From assembly GCA_016710325.1 (NCBI GenBank), contig JADJXK010000002.1, positions 3,472,001 to 3,536,000 on the forward strand: a DNA stretch of 64,000 nucleotides. Direction: 5' to 3'. The notes beneath the pieces were generated by a model that was given only the letters and a program-made list of their open reading frames with translations, was not told the DNA's origin and ran no database searches. Of the stretch, positions 17,191 through 25,299 are shown piece by piece. The stretch's first letter is position 1; each line of letters opens with the position of its first letter. The stretch comes from Candidatus Leptofilum proximum (GTDB lineage Bacteria; Chloroflexota; Anaerolineae; Promineifilales; Promineifilaceae). The translations under genes and the position numbers were made by a program.

Positions 17191-17532
17191 ATGAATATGG
17201 CAGCAAGTTTATCAGGTCGGCAAAAGGCAATTGCGGCACTAACCGTAGCTACGGCGCTTATTCATATTGTGCTGGGCATTATGTCTGAAGGGACATTTAT
17301 GATCATTTTTATTTTAAACGGCCTTGGTTATCTGGCGCTGCTGGCGGGGCTTTACTTCTTGCCGCAGTTTGCCGCACAGCGGTCGCTGGTGCGTTGGGCA
17401 TTGTTGGCGTTTACGGCCGTTACCTTTGTTCTCTATTTTGTGTTTAACTGGCCAGACATCTGGAGTCCGATGGGCATTGTCGATAAAGTGATCGAGTTAC
17501 TGCTTATTATCCTTCTCTTGCAAGAGCAGTAA
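17191..17532 (+). CDS. Small four-helix membrane protein
   Basis: A 113-aa protein of four hydrophobic segments: AIAALTVATALIHIVLGI, GTFMIIFILNGLGYLALLAGLYF, WALLAFTAVTFVLYF and a C-terminal LLLIILLLQ. It has a strong ribosome-binding site (GAGGAGG, seven bases before ATG 17191) and a textbook terminator 31 bases past its stop, so it is transcribed as a single gene. No catalytic or metal-binding pattern is visible. Function unknown. Confidence 0.8.
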   Translation: MNMAASLSGRQKAIAALTVATALIHIVLGIMSEGTFMIIFILNGLGYLALLAGLYFLPQFAAQRSLVRWALLAFTAVTFVLYFVFNWPDIWSPMGIVDKVIELLLIILLLQEQ

Positions 17533-17563
17533 ACGCGTTGTTTTAGCGGACCAACTATTTGGA

Positions 17564-17606
17564 CGCTGTTTGCCTGATGGTTACAATCAGGCAAGCAGCG
17601 TTTTTT
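17564..17606 (+). terminator. Rho-independent terminator
   Basis: CGCTGTTTGCCTGA (17564-17577) pairs with TCAGGCAAGCAGCG (17587-17600), with one mismatch and a nine-base loop. TTTTTT follows. It ends the transcript of the small membrane protein gene. Confidence 0.9.
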
Positions 17607-17635
17607 GATCCACCTGTTGTTTGTTGAGAGCACCC

Positions 17636-18385
17636 ATGTTTCGCTGGATTGCCGATACCGCTAAAACAATCTGGTTTTTTCTGAAGTTTGCCGCCTTCCT
17701 ATTTATTGGCTATTGGCTGATGATGGGTGGGCTTTGGCTGGTGCGCCTGCCCATCGTGCAGAGCTGGCGGCAGGCATCGGCCCAATCGGCGCAGTTTTGG
17801 GAGAGTTCGGAGACGGCCGTACAGGTTGTTGGCGGTCTGTTTTTGGCCACCTGGGGCTTACGTTTTTTGGACCAGTTTTTGTTTAGGGATGCGTTCGCCA
17901 ACCGGTTGGGGTTTCTCACCGGCGGCTCGTTTAGCCTGCTGCGGCTGTTCACATTCCCACTGGTTCATGGCAACTATGGCCACCTTGCCAACAACACCGT
18001 GCCCCTGCTGATTTTTGCCTTCTTTGCCGTCATTTTACTGCCGAACCTCACCCTGCTGCTGCCGCTGCTGTTGTTTATGCTCTTCGTGCAAGGCCTGGGT
18101 GTCTGGTTTTTTGGGGGGAAAGGGCTGCAGTTAGGTGCCAGCGGTCTGGTGTTGGGCTTGTTCAGCTTTGATGTGCTGCATGGGGTATTTGCGGGAGGGT
18201 GGAAAACGGCCGTAGCTGTTGGCCTGCTGATTATCTTTCGGCGGTCCGTGTGGAGGACGCTCACCAGCCGAGGCGCACTGCCTAACGGCGCGCGTATTTC
18301 TGTCGCCGGACATCTGTGGGGTTTCTTCAGTGGCATTGCGGCTGCCTACCTGATTTCCCCGTTTGGCCCTTTTGCCACGGGTTAA
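17636..18385 (+). CDS. Rhomboid-family intramembrane serine protease
   Basis: Membrane protease of 249 aa cutting transmembrane substrates. The family pattern is complete: an [10 protein letters not shown] stretch (oxyanion-stabilising Asn) in helix two, the catalytic Ser in GASGLV and the catalytic His in [11 protein letters not shown] in the last helix. Six to seven helices are predicted. The L1 loop is short, and the first helix is followed by an amphipathic segment. I prefer ATG 17636 over an upstream TTG at 17621. Its stop overlaps the stop of the convergent methyltransferase gene (18382-18385). Confidence 0.92.
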   Translation: MFRWIADTAKTIWFFLKFAAFLFIGYWLMMGGLWLVRLPIVQSWRQASAQSAQFWESSETAVQVVGGLFLATWGLRFLDQFLFRDAFANRLGFLTGGSFSLLRLFTFPLVHGNYGHLANNTVPLLIFAFFAVILLPNLTLLLPLLLFMLFVQGLGVWFFGGKGLQLGASGLVLGLFSFDVLHGVFAGGWKTAVAVGLLIIFRRSVWRTLTSRGALPNGARISVAGHLWGFFSGIAAAYLISPFGPFATG

Positions 18386-19227
18386 GCGCCGGGCCACCGC
18401 CCCACAAAGTCCAGCTGATGGGCGATGTACACTAGTTCCCCCGTTTCGATTTGCGCCTGCCGTTGGGCAATCCATTCGGCAAACCGCAGCCTATCCAGCT
18501 CGGGATGATTGGCCAGCGCCCGATATATTGTTTCCACGATGAATTGCAAAAAATATTTCTCGTCGCCCGGATAGCCCTTTGGCCCGGCAAAAACAACCCA
18601 GTCGGAGCCGCCTGCGGCCAGAATTTCCGCGCCCGTCTGCCGCAGATGGGTGAAGAGGTGCCGCCCGCTGCGACTGTCGCCGGAGGAATGGCCGTTTGTC
18701 ATTCGCTCATCCATTGTCTGGTGGTACAGGCGCTCAATTTGGGCGTCCAGCACCGGATCGATGGTTGGTTCCAGCGTGGTGACCCCATCAAAGTTGATGC
18801 TGAAGGTGAACAGGCCGCCTGGTTCGAGCAGCGAGAAGAGCTGCGGCAGCGTGGCGGGAATGTCCATTAGATCCAGGAAAGCGTGGGCGATAAGGAGATT
18901 GTACGGCCGTTGCCCCCGCTGGCGTTTCATAAAATCAAACAGATCAATCGCTTCCAGGGTAAGGTCGAGCCCTGCGGGCAAATTGACCAGCCGCTGATGG
19001 GCAGCGGCGATATTTTCTGGCTGGCTGTCGATGGCGGTGTAGCTGGCCGAAGAAATGAACTGTTGTTCGGCCAGCCGTTCAACCATTGTGCCGATGCCTG
19101 CCCCGATTTCTAAAATGCGGGGTTGGGACGGCAGGTTTTGCCGTAGCACCTGCCAGACATAGCCATTGAGGGCGCGGTCATCGACGGTTTTTTTGGCGGC
19201 CAAGTAGCGGGGAAAATCGTAAATCAT
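18382..19227 (-). CDS. Class I SAM-dependent methyltransferase
   Basis: Methyltransferase of 281 aa. Motif I reads [15 protein letters not shown] (near residue 45), followed by the acidic [17 protein letters not shown] and the [17 protein letters not shown] stretch for motifs II-III. The C-terminal portion ([26 protein letters not shown]) has an IAHQ motif seen in small-molecule methylases. I place the start at ATG 19227 ([13 protein letters not shown]). The 14 residues available upstream, MDTRLRGYD and so on, are the translation of a dispersed palindrome. It is followed on the same strand by no gene and preceded by the GT4 gene, so the two likely form an operon. Confidence 0.88.
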   Translation of the reverse strand: MIYDFPRYLAAKKTVDDRALNGYVWQVLRQNLPSQPRILEIGAGIGTMVERLAEQQFISSASYTAIDSQPENIAAAHQRLVNLPAGLDLTLEAIDLFDFMKRQRGQRPYNLLIAHAFLDLMDIPATLPQLFSLLEPGGLFTFSINFDGVTTLEPTIDPVLDAQIERLYHQTMDERMTNGHSSGDSRSGRHLFTHLRQTGAEILAAGGSDWVVFAGPKGYPGDEKYFLQFIVETIYRALANHPELDRLRFAEWIAQRQAQIETGELVYIAHQLDFVGRWPGA

Positions 19228-19234
19228 CTTTGTT

Positions 19235-19310
19235 TTCCAGGTGTCATACCCGCGAAGGCGGGTATCCATTTTTGTGCCCGACCTGGATTCCCACCTGCGC
19301 AGGAATAACA
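19235..19310. repeat. ATACCCGCGAAGGCGGGTAT palindrome and companion
   Basis: CATACCCGCgaagGCGGGTATC, followed by CTGGATTCCCACCTGCGCAGGAAT, belongs to a widespread mobile-like palindrome family. It lies between methyltransferase and glycosyltransferase genes and encodes the last 20 or so residues of the latter. Confidence 0.75.
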
Positions 19311-20371
19311 GATTGAAGGAATTCTCGGGTTTTGGTCATCGATTCAGTCCAGGTGGGATGGGCGGCGAAGCGGGTTTGGGCAGCGTGGCTCATTTGGGCG
19401 AGCTGGGCGCGGTTGTGATGCAGCATGTGCAGGTGCTGGCGCAGCGCGGCCGCACCCTCAACCAGGAAGCCATTGACCCCTTCGCTAATAATCTCATGCG
19501 CTGCGCCGCCGCGCCCGGCGATGGCGGGCAGGCCAAAGGCCATGCCTTCCAGGTAGACGATGCCAAAACCTTCGTAGCTGGAAGGCACAACGAGCAGATG
19601 GCTGTGCGCCATTTGGGTGGCGAGTTCATTCCCGTGGAGCGGACCGTGCAGGGTGACACTGCTATCCAGACCTTGCCGGGTGATTTGCTGCCGGATTTGC
19701 TGCGTGTAGCGAAGGGACACGGCCGTATCCCCCACCAGGTCCAGCTGCCAATCCGATTCTGGCAGCCCGGCCACTGCTTCCAGCAAAACGTGCAGCCCTT
19801 TGCGCGGAATCAGGTTGCCCACAAACAGCAGCCGCAGCGGCCCCGGCTGCCGGGCACGTTCTTCGATTTGCGGCGGCGTGATGGTAGCCTGGAAGCGGTC
19901 GCCCGCTGGGAAGGCCACCACGTGGGGCTGGACCTCCCCCACCAGCGATTGGACCACCTGCCGCGTAGTCTGGCTGTTGAAGATGAAACCATCAACGGCG
20001 GCCAGGTAGCGCCGTTCGACCTGCTGGTAGAGCCAGTTTTGCCAGCGCGGGCGCCGCTCACTGCAGCGCAGGTGGTGCACAATGCTCACAATCGGGTAGC
20101 TCACCTGGCCGCGCAGCCGCCGGTTGAGCCAGAACAGCGACGGGTGGTTCAGCTCGTCTTGCAGAAGCAGATCAAACTCGGCCTGGCGCAGCTGTTCGGC
20201 CAGGGCAAACCAGAAATTGTGCAGAAGGGAACGGCCGTATCCCTCCCACGGCAGCGAGATGATTTCCACCTCGTCACCAGCGCCTTCCAGGTGCTCGACC
20301 AGCTTGCGATCATACAAGTAACCGCCGGAGAGGGTGTCGAGACGGCCGTAGATGATGAGTCCGATCTTCAT
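19244..20371 (-). CDS. GT4-family glycosyltransferase
   Basis: GT-B fold retaining glycosyltransferase of 375 aa. The N-terminal acceptor domain begins [28 protein letters not shown]. The C-terminal nucleotide-sugar domain has [20 protein letters not shown], then [28 protein letters not shown], the E-x7-E-type motif of the Glycos_transf_1 family. The final residues ([15 protein letters not shown]...) are encoded by the palindrome repeat and are not part of the fold. The start is ATG 20371. Sequence upstream of it is repeat family D. Neighbours suggest it glycosylates the product of the pterin-like pathway. Confidence 0.9.
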   Translation of the reverse strand: MKIGLIIYGRLDTLSGGYLYDRKLVEHLEGAGDEVEIISLPWEGYGRSLLHNFWFALAEQLRQAEFDLLLQDELNHPSLFWLNRRLRGQVSYPIVSIVHHLRCSERRPRWQNWLYQQVERRYLAAVDGFIFNSQTTRQVVQSLVGEVQPHVVAFPAGDRFQATITPPQIEERARQPGPLRLLFVGNLIPRKGLHVLLEAVAGLPESDWQLDLVGDTAVSLRYTQQIRQQITRQGLDSSVTLHGPLHGNELATQMAHSHLLVVPSSYEGFGIVYLEGMAFGLPAIAGRGGAAHEIISEGVNGFLVEGAAALRQHLHMLHHNRAQLAQMSHAAQTRFAAHPTWTESMTKTREFLQSVIPAQVGIQVGHKNGYPPSRV

Positions 20372-20375
20372 GTCA

Positions 20376-20466
20376 GTGATAAGTGAAAAGTAAAAGGTGA
20401 AAAGTGGCAGGTTGCAGGTGGCAAGTAGTTTTACCTGCAACTTGCAACTTGCTCACTTGCCACCAT
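20376..20466. repeat. GTGAAAAGT / ACTTGCAACTTGC repeat (family D)
   Basis: Runs of AAGTGAAAAGTAAAAGGTG and GCAGGTTGCAGGTGGCAAGT face complementary CTGCAACTTGCAACTTGC. It covers the space between the PTPS homologue and the glycosyltransferase and overlaps the 3' end of the former. Relatives: 24278-24352, 25126-25258, 29297-29395. Confidence 0.75.
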
Positions 20467-20842
20467 TCACCGCTAACCGAAAAGACGCCCAGGCAATCTC
20501 ATTTTCCCAAATCTTAACGGTGAGATCGCTGAGCGTTTCGGCCTGAATGCGCTCGGCGAGTTGGGTGGCCAGGATGCGGGCGAAGTGCTCGATGCTGGGG
20601 TTGAGCCCGGCAAATTCGGGCAGATCGTTGAGCGTTTTATCCTGGTAGTAGGCAACCAATGTTTCTAGATTGGCCTCGATATCCACGATGTCGACCAGGT
20701 AGCCATGCTGATCCAGCGTGGGGCCGCTGAGCTGAAGCTCCACGACGTAGTGGTGTGAGTGCCACTCATTTTCCGCCCCCCAATCCCCACCGATGAGGAA
20801 GTGCTGGGCCACAAAATCACGTTTAACGGCAACGGTGTACAT
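20453..20842 (-). CDS. 6-pyruvoyl-tetrahydropterin synthase / QueD homologue
   Basis: Tunnelling-fold protein of 130 aa. Zinc ligands are in place: His in VAQHFLIG near residue 14 and the pair in EWHSHHYVVEL near residue 31. The C-terminal purine-anchoring Glu is in VKIWENEIAWASF. The catalytic Cys usual before the His pair in QueD and eukaryotic PTPS is not there (GAENEW instead), so the reaction may differ from 6-carboxytetrahydropterin synthesis. The start at 20842 (MYTVAVKRDF) follows GAGGA. The last residues, NGGK, fall in repeat family D. No queC, queE or queF is near, which argues against queuosine. Confidence 0.85.
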   Translation of the reverse strand: MYTVAVKRDFVAQHFLIGGDWGAENEWHSHHYVVELQLSGPTLDQHGYLVDIVDIEANLETLVAYYQDKTLNDLPEFAGLNPSIEHFARILATQLAERIQAETLSDLTVKIWENEIAWASFRLAVNGGK

Positions 20843-20860
20843 CAATAATTCCTCCACGAA

Positions 20861-20995
20861 TGTGTCATGCTGAACGAAGTGAAGCATCCCTATAGTGCAG
20901 CAATCGCTGCAAGCTTTGTCGACGAACAAAGCTTGTGGCTAGCAAAGCTTAAAGGGATTCTTCATTTCGCTGCGCTTCATTCAGAATGACAATTG
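20861..20995. repeat. TCATGCTGA...TCAGAATGACA repeat (family H, second copy)
   Basis: Starts GTGTCATGCTGAACGAAGTG and ends with CTTCATTCAGAATGACA, with an internal GCAAGCTTTGT/ACAAAGCTTG palindrome. Compare 9226-9350. Confidence 0.8.
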
Positions 20996-21003
20996 TAGGT
21001 TAC

Positions 21004-22029
21004 CTACTGGTAAGTGAAAACAACCTGCACGGCCGTTTCCGGCCTTTGATCAATCAATTCATACGCCTGCCGGGCCTGCGCCAGCGGGAAGTGATGGGTG
21101 ATGAGCTGCTGGGGCTGCACCTTTTGCAGCATCTCCCATGCCACGGCCATGCGCCGGGCTTTGCTCCAGCGCCCCTGCCAGCGCGGTGCCAGGTGGCTCA
21201 CCTGGCTGCTAATGATCTGAAGCTGGCGGCGGTGAAACGCGCCGCCCAGGTCCAGATTGGCCCGCTTACGGCCGTACCAGGAACCGATGAGGATACGGCC
21301 GTTAAACCCCATCGCTCCAATTGCCACATCCAATGCCGCTGGATTGCCAGACAGCTCAAAGGCCAAATCGAGGCCAGCATGGTGGCTGGCGTGCGGCAGT
21401 GCTGCCTGAACTTGGTCGGCTAAATTGGGGCTGGCGGGGTCCAGGCTGGCCGTGGCCCCCAGCTTTTGCGACCAGTCGCGGCGCAGCGAGTAGCCATCCA
21501 GCGTGAGCAGGCAGGCCAGCGGCAGCTGGGCCAGCAGGCCGGTGGTGAGCAGCCCGACGATGCCCTGGCCAAACACGGCCACCTGTTCGCCAATCCCCGG
21601 CTGGGCGTCCATCACAAAGGAGACGGCCGTTTCCATGTTGGGCAGGAAGACGGCCGTTTCCGGCGGCATTCCGTCTGGCAAGGGCATCACCTCGTCCGGT
21701 TGGGCGATGAAGTGGGACTGGTGCGGCTGGAAGGCAAACACCAGCCGGTCGCGCCAGCTTTTGTCTGCCGCAGGGCCGACTTCTACCACGCGACCAACGG
21801 CCGCATAGCCATACTTTTGCGGATAGCCACCTTTGTCCAGGGCGGCAATCGTGGCATCGGCCATCAATTCGGGCGGCATCTGGCCGCGGTAGAGCAGCAT
21901 CTCTGTGCCCGGGCTGATGGCCGAGACGAGGGTTTGCACCAGCAGGCCGCCATCCGGCCGCGGCGGCAGCAGCTCCTGGCGGATTTCCAGCTGGTACGGG
22001 GCGGTAAAAAAGAGAGCTTGTCGTTGCAT
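21004..22029 (-). CDS. Zinc-type medium-chain dehydrogenase/reductase
   Basis: MDR-superfamily oxidoreductase of 341 aa. It has the GroES-like start, with SAISPGTEMLLYRG where classical alcohol dehydrogenases have the catalytic Cys region. The Rossmann motif is degenerate (VAVFGQGIVGLLTTGLL), and a C-terminal stretch reads ALDVAIGAMGFNGRILIGSWYG. There is no Cys in the SPGTE motif, so a classical catalytic zinc is unlikely. This subgroup includes BchC-like enzymes. It lies upstream of the PTPS homologue on the same strand, separated by a repeat, and ahead of the thioesterase, and probably reduces or oxidises an intermediate of the same pathway. Confidence 0.87.
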   Translation of the reverse strand: MQRQALFFTAPYQLEIRQELLPPRPDGGLLVQTLVSAISPGTEMLLYRGQMPPELMADATIAALDKGGYPQKYGYAAVGRVVEVGPAADKSWRDRLVFAFQPHQSHFIAQPDEVMPLPDGMPPETAVFLPNMETAVSFVMDAQPGIGEQVAVFGQGIVGLLTTGLLAQLPLACLLTLDGYSLRRDWSQKLGATASLDPASPNLADQVQAALPHASHHAGLDLAFELSGNPAALDVAIGAMGFNGRILIGSWYGRKRANLDLGGAFHRRQLQIISSQVSHLAPRWQGRWSKARRMAVAWEMLQKVQPQQLITHHFPLAQARQAYELIDQRPETAVQVVFTYQ

Positions 22030-22088
22030 AAACTACAAATTTCACGCAAAGGCGCAAAGGTTTTTATTCTTTGCGCCTTTGCGTGAAA
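22030..22088. repeat. TTCACGCAAAGGCGCAAAGG palindrome
   Basis: TTCACGCAAAGGCGCAAAG and CTTTGCGCCTTTGCGTGAA surround GTTTTTATT. Placed between the thioesterase and dehydrogenase genes; related by wording to 5350-5421 and 58978-59042. Confidence 0.8.
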
Positions 22089-22094
22089 CTCACA

Positions 22095-22535
22095 TTATCG
22101 GCGGATCATGGTAGCGGTCATGATGGCGCACAGTTTACGCGTGCCGTCTTCGTCTTCGCCGAGCAGTTCGCCCTGGCAGACGGTGAGCGTGCGCCCTGGC
22201 CGCACCACCCGCCCGTGGGCGATCATCTTCACGCCCAGCGCCGGGGCCAGCAAATTCAGCTTGAACTCCACGGTGACCACTTCGCTGCCGGGCGGCAGCA
22301 GGGTGAGGGTGGCATAGCCGCAGGCGGAATCGACGACGGCCGTTGTCGCCCCGGCGTGCACAAAACCATGCTGCTGGGATAAGTTAGGCGTGACGGGCAT
22401 CTCGATGGTGACGTGGCCGGGGATAACGGCCGTTAACTTCGCCCCCAAAAAGTCCATGAACGTCTGCTTGCCAAAGCTGGCCCGCACGGTCTGCTCGTAG
22501 TCTGGATTTGGCGCTTCAAACTGAGTCATCCTCAC
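22095..22535 (-). CDS. PaaI-family hotdog thioesterase
   Basis: Acyl-CoA thioesterase-like protein of 146 aa. The hotdog-fold motif is clear: NLSQQHGFVHAGATTAVVDSACGYATLTL (residues about 50-78), with the HxG and D typical of the PaaI group. Beta-strands continue with VVTVEFKLNLLAPA and MIAHGRVVRPGRTLTVCQGEL. AGGA lies six bases before ATG 22535. It could clear stalled acyl-CoA or serve a general housekeeping role; a link to the pterin-like cluster is by position only. Confidence 0.92.
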   Translation of the reverse strand: MRMTQFEAPNPDYEQTVRASFGKQTFMDFLGAKLTAVIPGHVTIEMPVTPNLSQQHGFVHAGATTAVVDSACGYATLTLLPPGSEVVTVEFKLNLLAPALGVKMIAHGRVVRPGRTLTVCQGELLGEDEDGTRKLCAIMTATMIRR

Positions 22536-22616
22536 TTCCTTTTTTTGCCGCGGATTGCGCGGATTAGCAGGATTTTGATTTAATCCGGCTCTTTAGGAAC
22601 TCAGGTGGTTGACAGC

Positions 22617-22682
22617 CCGTGATGCGTGAAACGTGAAACGTGACCAGAGGTAAATCACGTTTCACGCATCACGTTTCACGCC
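22617..22682. repeat. GTGAAACGTGAAACGTGAC palindrome (family A)
   Basis: GATGCGTGAAACGTGAAACGT and its complement flank CCAGAGGTAA. Outer words (AATCCGGCTCTTTAGG; CCTGAAGACCCTTTAAT) extend the dyad. It lies between ribA-ribD and the thioesterase. Confidence 0.8.
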
Positions 22683-22737
22683 AAACCCCACGAAATCCTG
22701 AAGACCCTTTAATCTCTAAAATCCGCGTAATCCGCAG

Positions 22738-24036
22738 CTAATTCTCATCGGTCCAGCGCACATCGCCGGAGAGGATCATGTCTTTGCCCAGCCATTGGGT
22801 GTGCGGGTTTTGCAGCTGGGGCAGGCCGCTGCCGTTCAGGTTGCCCACGGCGTTGAGGCCGCCCACCAACAGGGGGGCCACGGTGATCACCAGGCGATCA
22901 ACCAGCTGTTCCGCCAGGAAGCTGGTGATGATGCTCGCGCCACCTTCCACCATCAGGCGGCGGATGCCCAACCGGTGCAGCCACTCCAGCAGGGTGGGCA
23001 GGCTGACACGGCCGTTTGCCGTGGCGGGCAGCCGGACAACCTGTGCCCCTCTATCTTGCAGGGCCGCTTCTTTGTGCGGATCGGCCGCTGCCGTGGTGGC
23101 CACGATGGGTTTGCGGGGATGCTCGGTCAGCAGTTTGGCCGTCAGCGGCAGCCGCAGCTGGCTGTCTACGATGATCGGCTGCGGGTCGGGGCCAGCTACC
23201 AGGCGCACCGTCAGGCGTGGGTCATCGGCCAGGACGGTGCCGATACCCACCAGGAGAGCGTCGTGCCCGGTGCGCAGCTGGTGAGTGAGCGTCATCGACT
23301 CCTGCCCGCTGAGGGCCATCGGTTCGCCGCGCTGCCGGGTGATGGAGCCATCGACGCTTTGGGCGTAGCTGAGGGTGACAAAGGGACGGCCGTTCAGTGC
23401 GGCTTTGGGTTTGGGTAAGGGGGCGGGGGAACGGCCGTTCAGGTTCATCAAGTGGCGCATTCGTTCCACCTTGGTAGCCAGGTAGGCGGCATTTTCTACG
23501 GTGAGGGCAGGTGGCATAGGTACCCGCTCTACCACGGGAATGCCCAGCCGCTCCAGGCTCTCAATCTTGCTGGGATTGTTGGTCAGCAGCCGCACAGAGG
23601 AAACGCCCAGGTCCTGCAAAATGCGCACGGCAATGGTGTAATCCCGCGCATCGGCCTGGTGCCCTAACTTCAGATTGGCATCAACAGTGTCATAGCCTTC
23701 ATCCATTAAATTGTAGGCGCGCAGCTTGTCCAGCAGGCCAATCCCGCGCCCCTCCTGCCGCAAGTAGACGATGACGCCTGCTTCGGCCTGAGCTATTTGC
23801 TGCATGGCTTCATGCAGCTGCGGTCCACAGTCGCAGCGCAGTGAGCCAAGCACATCACCAGTAAAACATTCAGAATGGATGCGTACCAGGGTCGGTATTT
23901 GGGGATCAATTTCGCCAACGACCAAAGCCAGGTGTTCTTTTTGATCTTGATTGTTTTGATAGTAACAGAGCTGAAATTCGCCCACTTCCGTGGGAATGCG
24001 AGCGCACGTTTTACGCTCGACGAGAAGGTTATTCAT
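22738..24036 (-). CDS. GTP cyclohydrolase II - RibD reductase-domain fusion
   Basis: Bifunctional enzyme of 432 aa. The N-terminal GTP cyclohydrolase II (residues about 1-200) has zinc cysteines in SECFTGDVLGSLRCDCG, the GTP-binding YLRQEGRGIGLLDKLRAY, the Tyr/Asp of GYDTVDAN and LLTNNPSKIE. The C-terminal domain (about 215-430) is a RibD_C reductase (TLSYAQSVDGSI, LVGIGTVLADDP, LMVEGGASIITSFL). No deaminase domain and no DHBP synthase domain are present, unlike standard RibG and RibBA. So it should yield a reduced but non-deaminated ribitylamino-pyrimidine, or serve a side pathway. No ribE or ribH is in the window. Confidence 0.93.
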   Translation of the reverse strand: MNNLLVERKTCARIPTEVGEFQLCYYQNNQDQKEHLALVVGEIDPQIPTLVRIHSECFTGDVLGSLRCDCGPQLHEAMQQIAQAEAGVIVYLRQEGRGIGLLDKLRAYNLMDEGYDTVDANLKLGHQADARDYTIAVRILQDLGVSSVRLLTNNPSKIESLERLGIPVVERVPMPPALTVENAAYLATKVERMRHLMNLNGRSPAPLPKPKAALNGRPFVTLSYAQSVDGSITRQRGEPMALSGQESMTLTHQLRTGHDALLVGIGTVLADDPRLTVRLVAGPDPQPIIVDSQLRLPLTAKLLTEHPRKPIVATTAAADPHKEAALQDRGAQVVRLPATANGRVSLPTLLEWLHRLGIRRLMVEGGASIITSFLAEQLVDRLVITVAPLLVGGLNAVGNLNGSGLPQLQNPHTQWLGKDMILSGDVRWTDEN

Positions 24037-24203
24037 GCTTTTTCTACTCCCACACTACTTTTGGCAAACCACAGAGAAATCGTCTTTTATTTGGCAAAAC
24101 AGCTTCTGTGGTTTGCTGCGCTTTGTGTGAATCGGTGAGGTTTCTCCAAGATACTGTTACGATTATACGCAACTCCTGCGGGATTGGATCGATTTGGCGG
24201 TGG

Positions 24204-24352
24204 GGGAAGGGTGACAGGAGTGACAAGGTGACAAGGTGGCAGGGTGACAAGGTGACAAGGTGACAGGGGGAAGGGTAAGTGAAAAGTGAGAAGTGAAAAG
24301 TAGTGGGTTGCAGGTTGCCTGCTGCGTGCCACTTGCAAACTTGCCACTTGGC
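24204..24352. repeat. Mixed repeat block (families E and D)
   Basis: GGGTGACAGGAGTGACAAGGTGACAAGG-type units (24208-24272) run into AAGTGAAAAGTGAGAAGTG and GGTTGCAGGTTGCC / CCACTTGCAAACTTGCCACTTG. The block ends three bases from the nth stop codon. Confidence 0.75.
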
Positions 24353-24353
24353 G

Positions 24354-25001
24354 TTACAGCTCGGCGGAGGGGCAGATGTCGTTGAGGGGGCAGTCGGGGC
24401 AGTGGGGGCGGCGGGCGATGCAGATGCGACGGCCGTGGAAGATAAGCAGGTGCGAGATGTTGATCCAATGCTCCGGCGGAATGATGGCCATCAGCTCGCG
24501 TTCTACTTTCACCGGGTCCTGGTTGGTGCTGGTAAGGCCCAGCTTGTGGGCAATGCGCTTGACGTGCGTATCGACGGTGATGCCCTCGGCCTTGCCGTAG
24601 ATTTCACCCAGCACCACGTTGGCCGTTTTGCGGGCCACGCCTTTGAGTTGGGTCAGTTCGGCCATTTCGTCGGGCACTTCGCCGCCGTGATTTTGCAGCA
24701 GAGATACGGCCGTCTCCTGAATAAACGCCGCTTTTTGACGAAAGAAGCCGGTGGGGCGGATAATCTCTTCCAACTCGGCGCGATTGGCGGCGGCCAGGGC
24801 GGTAACATCTGGGTAAGCAGCAAAGAGCTGCGGCGTCACCTGGTTCACACGTACGTCCGTGGTCTGCGCCGAGAGGATGGTGGCCACCAGCAGCTGGAGC
24901 GGCGTTTCGTAGTTCAGCTCACAGTGGGCATCGGGATGAGCTGCCTGAAGCCGTTGTAAAACGGTTTGAATGTAGTCGGGAGATGGTTTCTTTTTTGCCA
25001 T
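24354..25001 (-). CDS. nth: Endonuclease III
   Basis: Base-excision-repair glycosylase/AP lyase of 215 aa removing oxidised pyrimidines. The helix-hairpin-helix reads LKGVARKTANVVLGE with the catalytic Lys; the catalytic Asp is in VDTHVKRIAHKLGL. The [4Fe-4S] cluster motif C-x6-C-x2-C-x5-C is at the C-terminus (CIARRPHCPDCPLNDIC). I take ATG 25001 (MAKKKPSPDY) as start; a TTG seven codons upstream is possible. Single gene flanked by repeats on both sides. Confidence 0.95.
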   Translation of the reverse strand: MAKKKPSPDYIQTVLQRLQAAHPDAHCELNYETPLQLLVATILSAQTTDVRVNQVTPQLFAAYPDVTALAAANRAELEEIIRPTGFFRQKAAFIQETAVSLLQNHGGEVPDEMAELTQLKGVARKTANVVLGEIYGKAEGITVDTHVKRIAHKLGLTSTNQDPVKVERELMAIIPPEHWINISHLLIFHGRRICIARRPHCPDCPLNDICPSAEL

Positions 25002-25125
25002 TGGTTTGTTTGTGGTGGGCAACGGCCGTTTCTGGTCATTTTGCCATAGTCACTGGTGCTTCCACTGTGTAACTCTAGCGTTATCACATTCGCCGTGCAA
25101 GTGTATAATGGGGCAGTGTTTGAAC

Positions 25126-25258
25126 GGTAAGGGAAAAGTAGGGGCGAAGCAGGTGGGTAAAATCTTTGTCCAGCCAAACAACCTGTCACCACCTGCCTCG
25201 CCCAGTGAAAAGTGAAAGGTTTACTGGCAAACTCGCCTACTTGCCCACTCGCCTACTA
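25126..25258. repeat. Family D relative
   Basis: AAGTAGGGGCGAAGCAGGTGGG, CACCACCTGCCTCGCCC and GTGAAAAGTGAAAGG, then ACTCGCCTACTTGCCCACTCGCC. The 298-bp gap between nth and the debranching enzyme has no gene. Confidence 0.65.
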
Positions 25259-25299
25259 TAATTTACGAATTCGACTCAACTGCTTCAAGGAGTAACTGC

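Noticed and set aside
17564..17606. Small RNA gene at the terminator
   Set aside because: A single hairpin with T tract right after a gene is adequately explained as a terminator.
19227..19269. Longer methyltransferase start (MDTRLRGYD...)
   Set aside because: The added residues are the translation of a dispersed palindrome; ATG 19227 fits the family.
20453..20842. Queuosine pathway gene queD
   Set aside because: No queC/queE/queF nearby and the catalytic Cys is missing, so I kept only the family name.
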